64,000 nucleotides of DNA. Source: Cedecea neteri (lineage in GTDB: Bacteria; Pseudomonadota; Gammaproteobacteria; Enterobacterales; Enterobacteriaceae). Every line of letters begins with the position of its first letter. Positions within the stretch are counted from its first letter, which is position 1. Below the pieces are notes generated by a model. It searched no databases, was not told the DNA's origin, and saw only the letters and a list, made by a program, of their open reading frames with translations. Below, one piece after another: positions 36,477 through 43,261 of this stretch. Position numbers and translations under genes: made by a program. Where the stretch lies: positions 310,001-374,000 of the forward strand of contig NZ_CP009451.1 in the NCBI RefSeq assembly GCF_000757825.1. The letters run 5' to 3'.

Positions 36477-37676
36477 TCAACCCATAACCTTCACACCCTG
36501 CCCGGCAAAATCACGCCACAGACAGGTCAGCACCGCAATAATCATCAGCGCCAGAGAGGCCAGCGAGAGAGCGGTAAAACCATGGTCGGTATAAAGCGGC
36601 CCGTAGCTGCTGCTGCCGGCAAACACCGCCAGATAAGTCACCGCGCTATTTAGCCCCATCAGCGTGCCACGCTTAGCCGGGTCGATGGCCGTCAGGCGCT
36701 GAATCAATAAGTTCACCCCCAGGTGGTTCACCAGGCCCAGCACAAACAGCAGGCAGATAACCCCCACCAGCATGCTGCCGAACAGCGCCAGCCCAAGATA
36801 AACCGCAGCAGCAACCAGAAGAACAGGCGGCATCAGGCGTTTAGGGCCAAACCGGTCCACCATCCCGCTGAGCAATGCCGCACAGCCAAACCCTGCCCCA
36901 TAGGCAATCGCCACCCCGCCGTTCGCCGTCACCGGCAGGCCGAGATCCTGATGAAGATGGTCGCCCAGATAGGCATACAGGCCGTAAAACGCGGTCATAA
37001 ATGCGCCGCACACCACCAGCAATGACTTGATCCCCGGCAGGCCCAGCGCAGAAAGCGGTGACGGGGCAATGCCCGCCGCCGGGCGATCCTGCATGTTCAG
37101 CCTGAACAAAGCGATCAGCGCCAGAGCGGCCAGACAGCTGACCGACACATACACCGCGCGCCAGCTGAACAGTTCGGCCAGCACCACGGAAAACGACACG
37201 CCGGCGATCATGCTCAGCGTCCAGCCGGTCAGCACTTTGCCGATGGTCCGACTTTCACGCCCCGGCTCCGCGATGGCGGCCGCGCTGGCGTAAATCGCGG
37301 GCAGCGCGATACCCGAAGCAATCCCGGCAATCAGCTGGGCGGCAATAAACATCGCCACGGAAGGCGAAGCCGCGCAAAGCAGCAGCGCCACGCCCAGCAG
37401 CGTCATGGTGAATTTGAGCATCCGGGCAGAGCCGACTAAGTCGATAAGCCTTGCCAAAAACAGCGCACTTGTCGCCGTGCCGAGCCCGAAGGCCGCTGCG
37501 GCCATCATCACCGTCGGCACTGTCGCGCCTATGGATGACGCCACTGCCGGAGCGATTGGCCCCAGCACCATCGAGTTAGCGCCGATAACGCCGACGCAGC
37601 CGGTTAACACATATACAGCTTTGGCGGGAGACAGAGACGGCTCTGGATGCAGCTCCAGACACTGGCTATTTTTCAT
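36477..37676 (-). CDS. MFS transporter (DHA1-type drug/metabolite efflux)
   Basis: 399 residues, about twelve transmembrane helices. The motif LARLIDLVGSARMLKF stands for the loop 2-3 signature and GWTLSMIAGVSFSVVLAELFSWRAVY resembles antiporter motif C, so export by proton antiport is likely. It is divergent from an Lrp/AsnC-family gene 91 bases away, suggesting amino-acid-responsive control and possibly amino-acid export. Substrate not known. Confidence 0.85.
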   Translation of the reverse strand: MKNSQCLELHPEPSLSPAKAVYVLTGCVGVIGANSMVLGPIAPAVASSIGATVPTVMMAAAAFGLGTATSALFLARLIDLVGSARMLKFTMTLLGVALLLCAASPSVAMFIAAQLIAGIASGIALPAIYASAAAIAEPGRESRTIGKVLTGWTLSMIAGVSFSVVLAELFSWRAVYVSVSCLAALALIALFRLNMQDRPAAGIAPSPLSALGLPGIKSLLVVCGAFMTAFYGLYAYLGDHLHQDLGLPVTANGGVAIAYGAGFGCAALLSGMVDRFGPKRLMPPVLLVAAAVYLGLALFGSMLVGVICLLFVLGLVNHLGVNLLIQRLTAIDPAKRGTLMGLNSAVTYLAVFAGSSSYGPLYTDHGFTALSLASLALMIIAVLTCLWRDFAGQGVKVMG

Positions 37677-37709
37677 TTCACTTCCTGAATAATGATTAAA
37701 CTTGACTTA

Positions 37710-37739
37710 CATTCGATAAAAACCAATTTTATCCGAATG
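37710..37739. promoter_or_regulatory. imperfect palindrome between the MFS and Lrp-type genes
   Basis: CATTCGATAAAA and TTTTATCCGAATG are inverse copies apart from one extra base, separated by a few bases. It lies in the shared divergent promoter region, as expected for an Lrp/AsnC operator that controls both genes. Confidence 0.55.
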
Positions 37740-37767
37740 AAATTCAGCGTCATTAGCGAGAGTCGAT

Positions 37768-38286
37768 ATGAAAAAAGAAACAGACGGTATTAAGCAGAAC
37801 GGTGCGGCAGAACGAGTTCTCGATGCCGCAGACCGAAGAATATTAGGCGCGCTGGTGGAGGATGCGACCATCAGCTATGCCGAACTCGGCGAAAAAGTGG
37901 CGCTTTCTGCGCCAGCGGTACATGAACGCGTTAAGCGCCTGAAGCGATCGGGCGTGATCCAGCAGACGGCGGCGCTGCTCGACCCAAAGGCCATCAACAA
38001 ATCCCTGCTGGCATTCGTCCACATTGATACCAAAGGCTGGGGAAAAACGCCGGATCTGCTGCGCATTTCCGCCTACCCGGAAGTGGAGGAGATCCATTCC
38101 GTGGCCGGGGACACCTCCATGCTGCTCAAGGTGCGCACCGAGGACTCAAGAGCGCTTGAGGCCCTCCTCGCCCATCTGTATGAGATAAACGGCGTGGTGG
38201 CGACCAGAACCTATATCGTGCTGTCGACCTATCTTGAGCGCCCTGTCCAGCCGGGCATTACCCGCGACTGGCCGGAGCAGGACTAG
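37768..38286 (+). CDS. Lrp/AsnC-family transcriptional regulator
   Basis: 172 residues. N-terminal helix-turn-helix (about 25-75; RRILGALVEDATISYAELGEKVALSAPAVHERVKRLKRSGVI) and C-terminal RAM/ACT-like ligand domain (about 90-160; LLAFVHIDTKGWG, VEEIHSVAGDTSMLLKVRTEDSRALEALL). An unusual hydrophilic N-terminal extension precedes the HTH. Probable local regulator of the divergent MFS exporter. Confidence 0.9.
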   Translation: MKKETDGIKQNGAAERVLDAADRRILGALVEDATISYAELGEKVALSAPAVHERVKRLKRSGVIQQTAALLDPKAINKSLLAFVHIDTKGWGKTPDLLRISAYPEVEEIHSVAGDTSMLLKVRTEDSRALEALLAHLYEINGVVATRTYIVLSTYLERPVQPGITRDWPEQD

Positions 38287-38288
38287 CG

Positions 38289-39350
38289 TCATTTCACGAT
38301 ATAGCGCGTTGAGGCAAAGTTATTCAGTATCTTATGGATAATAAAGGTGACGGCCAGCGTGCCGACAATCGCCACCGATACCGATGAGATACGGTACAGC
38401 GCGCTAAAAACGATATCCTGGTTCGGGTGCATGTATTGCCCGAACATCAGCGCCAGAGTGGTCAGAATAGAAAAGCCCACGCCCGGCCCGACCTTCTCAA
38501 AAACGTGAATTCGCGCGGCCAGCAGCAGGCCGAGGCTAATCAACGGCATCAGCAGGATCAGGTGGCGGCTAAAATCGTAGATAACCAGCTGGACCAGAAT
38601 CGCATAGAGACACCCGGCTATTACCCCGACGATGCGCCACCAGGACGAAAGAATCGCCCCCCGGAAGTGCATGGGGAACAGAGCAAAAATCCCGGCCATC
38701 AGCGCGGCCAGGGAGTCATTCAGCGTGTAGACCTGGAACACGGTGAATAAGATGGTCGCCGTTAACGAGGCCAGCAGCGTTTCATGCATCACCCTTGGCC
38801 CGTCTTTTTGGATAGCAGGCGGCGGCTTGCGCGGCTCGACGTCCGGCAGCAGATAGCAGCTGAGCGCCGACAGCCCTACCGCCAGCAGGCTGCCGATGAT
38901 GTTAGAAAACATCAGGTCGCTCATGTCGGTGGTCGGGTAGCTCAGGAAGTTTGCCATCACGCTTAAGCAGACCACGCCCATTGAGCCAAACAGGAAGAGT
39001 GGCCCCCGGCTCATCAGGTAGAAGCGCGTCATGTACATCAGGAAGACAATCAGCGTCATCGGTAGCGGGTAATTCACCAGCACCGCAAACAGCAGCGTCA
39101 TTTCTACGCAATTCAGTAGCGCATTGGCAATCATCTGCCGGGCGATATGGCCGTTGAAAACAGGCACCAGGCCGGTAAGCATGATGGGGTAAACCACATA
39201 GAACACCCCATACTGCGTATTGACCCAGCTGTAGACAAACATCCCCACGCAGCCCGCCATGACGATGCGCAGCATATGGCGGAAGTCATTGCCGCTGAAC
39301 GGCGTCGGCGCGTTACGCTTCAGCGGGCCAAGAATAAATTTAATAAACAT
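38289..39350 (-). CDS. DUF2955 inner-membrane efflux protein (FUSC/AaeB-like)
   Basis: 353 residues with about nine or ten transmembrane helices in two blocks around a middle loop (LLPDVEPRKPPPAIQKDGPRVMHETLLAS). The arrangement resembles the membrane half of fusaric-acid/AaeB-type exporters. Its start overlaps the stop of the HlyD-type gene by 11 bases, and together they should form a proton-driven efflux pump. The exported compound is unknown. Its stop is 2 bases from the convergent Lrp-type stop. Confidence 0.85.
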   Translation of the reverse strand: MFIKFILGPLKRNAPTPFSGNDFRHMLRIVMAGCVGMFVYSWVNTQYGVFYVVYPIMLTGLVPVFNGHIARQMIANALLNCVEMTLLFAVLVNYPLPMTLIVFLMYMTRFYLMSRGPLFLFGSMGVVCLSVMANFLSYPTTDMSDLMFSNIIGSLLAVGLSALSCYLLPDVEPRKPPPAIQKDGPRVMHETLLASLTATILFTVFQVYTLNDSLAALMAGIFALFPMHFRGAILSSWWRIVGVIAGCLYAILVQLVIYDFSRHLILLMPLISLGLLLAARIHVFEKVGPGVGFSILTTLALMFGQYMHPNQDIVFSALYRISSVSVAIVGTLAVTFIIHKILNNFASTRYIVK

Positions 39351-40401
39351 AATGCAGGTAGCTCACCAGCCTGATTTGCATCCCGCCGATAAACGAAGCG
39401 AAAGCGGAAGGTGAATTGTAGAGCTGCACCGTGGCCCGCGCGCCCGCCGGCAAATCAGGCGTTTTCCCGTCTTCAAGCAGCAAATGAATGCGCATGCGCT
39501 GCGCGTCCCTCACCCAGCGGTTTGAGGTTTCCGGGGCGGAAAGCTGGCCGTTAATAGCCTGCTGCCCCTGCAGGACCCCCGCATCTTTGCTGGTCACCCG
39601 GGCTTTGAAAACCTGCCCCGGAAGCCCGTCAAAAACGATATCCGCCGTGGTCTCTGGCCGGGTTTTGCTCAGGCTTTTCTCCCGGAAGTCGGCCACGATA
39701 TCGAGCCTGTCGTTGACCAGCGCCAGCGCGGGTGCGCCCGCCCCGGCATACCAGCCCTCTTTCAGCTGCAAATTACTGATAATGCCGTCGCTGCTGGCCA
39801 CCACGCGGGTGTAATCCAGGTTTAGCCGGGCGTCGTTCAGCAGGTTACGGTATTTTTGCAGCGTGACGTTTTGCTCCCCGCGTTCACCCCGCGAAATCAC
39901 CAGCTGCGCCAGCGACGCCTGGAGGTTGTTAACGTTTTGCACCGCGCTTTGCCAGCGCGTAAAGGCCGCATCCAGATCCTGTTTTGAGATCAGATTCCCG
40001 CTGCTCAGGCCGTTGTAACGGTGATAGCTGCGCCCGGCATTGTCGGCATCCAACTGGGCGGCTTTGATTTTCGCCCGCGCGGCGCTGATTTGGGCATCAA
40101 TTTGCTGGTTGTCGAGTATCGCTTGCTGATAAGCAATCTCCGCGCGTTCCAGCTGATTTTGGTAGGGCTTATTATCTATCTCGAACAGCACATCCCCTTT
40201 CTTCACCACGCTGTTATTGCTGACGTAGATATGCGTCACGTAGCCCGACACGCGGGATGAAACCGGGGTCACCACGCGCATCACGGTGGAGTCTGGGGTT
40301 TGCGGCACCCAGATATCGGCGGCCAGAAAATAGCAAAACATTGCGGCAAACAGCGCCAGCGTGACTTTTACCCAACGGGTAAATCGTTGTTCAGGGGTCA
40401 T
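39340..40401 (-). CDS. HlyD/EmrA-type membrane fusion protein
   Basis: 353 residues. A single N-terminal transmembrane helix (about 12-30) is followed by lipoyl/barrel segments split by a coiled-coil hairpin (about 75-185): SSRVSGYVTHIYVSNNSVVKKGDVLFEIDNKPYQNQLERAE and later LNLDYTRVVASSDGIISNLQLKEGWYAG. It would link the DUF2955 pump to an outer-membrane channel such as TolC. Second gene of the MarR-HlyD-DUF2955 operon, 48 bases after the MarR gene. Confidence 0.9.
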   Translation of the reverse strand: MTPEQRFTRWVKVTLALFAAMFCYFLAADIWVPQTPDSTVMRVVTPVSSRVSGYVTHIYVSNNSVVKKGDVLFEIDNKPYQNQLERAEIAYQQAILDNQQIDAQISAARAKIKAAQLDADNAGRSYHRYNGLSSGNLISKQDLDAAFTRWQSAVQNVNNLQASLAQLVISRGERGEQNVTLQKYRNLLNDARLNLDYTRVVASSDGIISNLQLKEGWYAGAGAPALALVNDRLDIVADFREKSLSKTRPETTADIVFDGLPGQVFKARVTSKDAGVLQGQQAINGQLSAPETSNRWVRDAQRMRIHLLLEDGKTPDLPAGARATVQLYNSPSAFASFIGGMQIRLVSYLHYVY

Positions 40402-40449
40402 AACTACTCGCTAAATGAGAAATACGCCTGAATACCAGGCGTAAAAAAA

Positions 40450-40908
40450 CTACCGAATTTTGATCATGTTGGCGGCCAGCAGATTTACCGTCTGGCTGAA
40501 CTGTTCTATTTGCTGCGCCGGAATGCCCTGCGCGACCTGCGCCTGACAGCGCTCCACCGTTTCACTTACCGCTTTAATCGCTTTTTGGCCTGCGGGCGTC
40601 AGCGAGATAAATTTCACCCGCCTGTCTTTTTCGTCCGGCGTGCGGGTGACATACCCTTCTTTCTCAAGCTGTGCCAGCGTGCGCGTCAGAGGCGGCAGGT
40701 CGATGCCCTGCGCCCGGGCCAGATCCGTGACGGTGATTTTCTCTCCCGCCACGCTGAGCTGCATCAGCGTCGTCCAGCTGCTTTGGGTCAGGCCGGTAAA
40801 GGCGACGGCATCATCCACGATGCCGCGCCACAGGCGTACCAGCATCGCCAGGCGCATCCCTAGCGGGCGTTCGGGAAAATCGACAATGTCGTACTTATCG
40901 TCATGCAT
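40450..40908 (-). CDS. MarR/SlyA-family regulator of the adjacent efflux operon
   Basis: 152 residues with a winged helix-turn-helix (about 45-110; SSWTTLMQLSVAGEKITVTDLARAQGIDLPPLTRTLAQLEKEGYVTRTPDEKDRRVKFISLT). It is the first gene of the efflux operon, and its promoter region carries perfect inverted repeats, so autorepression relieved by an efflux substrate is likely. SlyA-like length. Confidence 0.88.
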   Translation of the reverse strand: MHDDKYDIVDFPERPLGMRLAMLVRLWRGIVDDAVAFTGLTQSSWTTLMQLSVAGEKITVTDLARAQGIDLPPLTRTLAQLEKEGYVTRTPDEKDRRVKFISLTPAGQKAIKAVSETVERCQAQVAQGIPAQQIEQFSQTVNLLAANMIKIR

Positions 40909-40918
40909 GAGGTACTTC

Positions 40919-40966
40919 CCAGATAAATAGTCACCAAGATAATTATCATGATAAGTATTTATCTGG
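40919..40966. promoter_or_regulatory. operator region of the MarR-HlyD-DUF2955 operon
   Basis: CCAGATAAATA (40919-40929) and its exact inverse TATTTATCTGG (40956-40966) enclose a second, perfect palindrome TTATCATGATAA (40943-40954). They begin 11 bases upstream of the MarR start. MarR proteins usually bind such AT-rich dyads. Confidence 0.65.
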
Positions 40967-41021
40967 TGAATACAACCGACAATAACCAGGGGTAATTACC
41001 TAAGGGATGAGAAAGTAACGG

Positions 41022-41045
41022 AAAAAAAGCGCCCGCAGGCGCTTT
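41022..41045 (-). terminator. rho-independent terminator of the flavoprotein gene
   Basis: Minus strand: AAAGCGCC-TGCG-GGCGCTTT followed by further T residues, 18 bases past the gene's stop. Perfect 8-bp stem and tetraloop. Confidence 0.85.
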
Positions 41046-41062
41046 AGCAAAGAAAAGAAACC

Positions 41063-41614
41063 TTAGCTCAGGCGGGCGGCAATATCGGCCACGCGGGCGC
41101 CATATTTCACGGCGGTGTCCAGGTCACCCTGGGCAATTTGCTCGGCGCTGGCATCGGCCGGGGACTGCACCAGCAGGCCTACGGAGCCACCCAGATTGTT
41201 CGCGTCTTCACGGGTTGCCGCCAGGGTGTTAGCAGGCAGTTGCCCCAGGCTAACCCAAATGCCGCCGTGCTGGGAGGCCAGGGTTTGCATCCACTGCAGG
41301 CTAACCTGCTTGTCGCCGTTCAGGCTGGCGCTGTTGGTAAAGCCGCCGAACACTTTGTCCTGCCAGCCGCGGGTAAACCACACTTTAGACGAGGCGTCGG
41401 CAAACTTCTTAAACTGCCACGGCACGCTGCCCATGTAGGTCGGGGCCCCAAAGATAATTCCTTTGGCGTCGTTCAGTTTTTGCCAGTCCGCTTCCTGAAT
41501 ATCACCGTTGCTGTCTACGGCAATCAGTTCGGCGTTTGCCCCCTGGGCAACGTGCTCTGCCACACGTTTAGTGTGACCGTATCCGGAAAAGTAAATAACA
41601 ACGATTTTAGCCAT
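41063..41614 (-). CDS. flavodoxin-like NAD(P)H:quinone oxidoreductase (WrbA-like)
   Basis: 183 residues from the ATG at 41614 (MAKIVVIYFSGYGHTKRVAEHV). The flavodoxin FMN phosphate loop is SGYGHTKR (10-17) and the second FMN segment is FGAPTYMGSVPWQFKKFAD. The size and motifs fit WrbA-type two-electron quinone reductases that avoid semiquinone radicals. The promoter region carries two identical-type palindromes, so expression is probably induced by quinones or electrophiles. Single-gene transcript with its own terminator. Confidence 0.87.
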   Translation of the reverse strand: MAKIVVIYFSGYGHTKRVAEHVAQGANAELIAVDSNGDIQEADWQKLNDAKGIIFGAPTYMGSVPWQFKKFADASSKVWFTRGWQDKVFGGFTNSASLNGDKQVSLQWMQTLASQHGGIWVSLGQLPANTLAATREDANNLGGSVGLLVQSPADASAEQIAQGDLDTAVKYGARVADIAARLS

Positions 41615-41707
41615 AATGTTTCTCGACATGGTTAGAGGAAAAGCTCCGGCCTGCTGGCCGTGAAAACGGAGCCCATCGTGTCTGTCTTTTTCTTTCTGGT
41701 CAAGAAG

Positions 41708-41740
41708 TTACCCGCCGGTAAGTGACTTACCTGCGGGTAA
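41708..41740. promoter_or_regulatory. tandem palindromic operators TTACC-N4-GGTAA
   Basis: TTACC-CGCC-GGTAA at 41708-41721 and TTACC-TGCG-GGTAA at 41727-41740; the centres are 19 bases apart, near two helical turns. They lie about 95-125 bases upstream of the quinone reductase start and 140-175 bases before srfA. Paired sites of this kind suit a dimeric regulator of HxlR or MarR type. No regulator gene is adjacent. Confidence 0.6.
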
Positions 41741-41804
41741 GTATAGCCGCCTCATTTTATCTAATAGCCAGATAATTTACCCATTTTGCCGTCTCTTCAG
41801 CCGT

Positions 41805-41835
41805 TTGACTTAGGGCCGCTTCGTTAAACTGTAAA
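41805..41835 (+). promoter_or_regulatory. possible srfABC promoter
   Basis: TTGACT at 41805-41810 and TGTAAA at 41830-41835 are a reasonable -35/-10 pair, though the 19-base spacer is long. The srfA start is about 40 bases further on, behind AGGA (41871-41874). Confidence 0.35.
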
Positions 41836-41882
41836 GCGTGAAGATGGCTCTCGGGTGAGCCGTTAACAGCAGGATTGATGAC

Positions 41883-43259
41883 GTGGCAAAAACATTATTG
41901 CGCAGCGGATGCCTGGATGACTTTCTCGCGCTGGGCGAAAACGGTCAGGCGGTATTTGATTCGGCGTTTCAGATACGTGAAACCTTACGCCTTCGTAAAC
42001 AGCAGGCGGTCGCCGATGCCCTGGCCATTCCCCAGCCTAACGACGAAGGTGACCGGGTAGACTGGTACGCGCCTCAGGAAGGCAGCGTCACCAGCTGGGC
42101 CGCCGCCAGCGACGAAGAGCGTCGCACCGCCCTTCGCTATCTGGATAATTGCTTATCTAACGTAGCCTCGCTCAGCGCCCGCTGCCAGCAGGCGGATAAA
42201 ACTTCGATTCGCCTGTTTGGCGCGCTGCTGGAAAAAGCCCTGCAGTTCCCCGGCAGTCAGCACGTCTATCTGGTGAACGGCAAGCCGGTTATCACCTTCT
42301 GGGGTTTTGTGAACCTCAACCAGGGCGCACGGGATGACGTGCTGGAGTGCCTGCGCGTTGTTGAGCCGCGCGAGCCGGAAATCGCCTTTATCCCAGAAGA
42401 AGCCATGCCGGAGCCTGAACCGCTGCCGGTAGAAATCAGCGAGCCGGAAAAACCGCTGCTTGAAACCCCGCGAGCCGTTCAGGTATCCGAAGATTCTCCT
42501 GTTTACAGCCTCTCGACAGCCGCCATTAAGGCAGCGTCGGTTGAAGAAGAAAAAACCGCGCCACCTCCGGAACCCGTCGTCATAGCGAAAAAACCACGTC
42601 GCCGCTGGCTGCTGCCGGTCGCCGCCGTGATTGCCGTGGCCGTTGCGGCACCAGTTAGTTATCTGTTGCTTAGCAGCAACCAGGCCGAACCTGTGGCAAT
42701 GGCCCAGGCCGAAGTTCAGCCTCAGCCTATTGCGCCTGCGCCAATCCAGGCCGTAGACGCGGTAAAAACCACCCTGCCGCTGACGCCTGCCGAGGTTGTA
42801 GCCCCGGCAAAACCAGAGCCAGAACCTGCCGCAGCACCTGAGCCAGAGGCCATTGCCGTTGCGGCAGACGTGCCGAAGAATGCGTTAATTCTACCGGCTG
42901 AGGCGCTGAAAATGGGCTCCACTAAATTCCTCAACGGCACCTGGCGTGCGCAAATTAATTTCAGCGACCCAATCACCGGCAAAGCCCCAAGCCTGCGCTA
43001 CCAGATTGCCAACAACAAAGGCACGGTGCGCCTGGTGCACGGCGATAACATTGTCTGTAAAGCAGAGATGTTTTCCGGCCTGCATCAGAACGGCGCGCTG
43101 ATGATTAAAACCCGCGGCAGCGCTCGCTGCAGCGACGGCAGCCGCTACCCGATGCCGGAAGTGACCTGTAAAACCGGCAGCAACGGCGCCGCCGTTTGCA
43201 CCGGGCGCTATGATGGCGACAAGGTCATCCCCATCACCTTCCGCAAAGTGAGTAACTGA
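41883..43259 (+). CDS. srfA: SrfA-family protein, single-pass membrane protein
   Basis: 458 residues from a GTG at 41883. An N-terminal soluble domain (1-165) is followed by a Pro/Glu-rich linker, one transmembrane helix (about 242-264, after KKPRRRW), a second Pro/Ala/Glu-rich linker, and a C-terminal globular domain (about 350-458) with four cysteines in pairs (VCKAEMF, ARCSDG, VTCKTG, AVCTGR). The helix and charges suggest the N-terminal domain is cytoplasmic and the C-terminal domain periplasmic. First gene of srfABC, named in Salmonella as SsrB-regulated factors. Biochemical role not established. Confidence 0.85.
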   Translation: MAKTLLRSGCLDDFLALGENGQAVFDSAFQIRETLRLRKQQAVADALAIPQPNDEGDRVDWYAPQEGSVTSWAAASDEERRTALRYLDNCLSNVASLSARCQQADKTSIRLFGALLEKALQFPGSQHVYLVNGKPVITFWGFVNLNQGARDDVLECLRVVEPREPEIAFIPEEAMPEPEPLPVEISEPEKPLLETPRAVQVSEDSPVYSLSTAAIKAASVEEEKTAPPPEPVVIAKKPRRRWLLPVAAVIAVAVAAPVSYLLLSSNQAEPVAMAQAEVQPQPIAPAPIQAVDAVKTTLPLTPAEVVAPAKPEPEPAAAPEPEAIAVAADVPKNALILPAEALKMGSTKFLNGTWRAQINFSDPITGKAPSLRYQIANNKGTVRLVHGDNIVCKAEMFSGLHQNGALMIKTRGSARCSDGSRYPMPEVTCKTGSNGAAVCTGRYDGDKVIPITFRKVSN

Positions 43260-43261
43260 GA

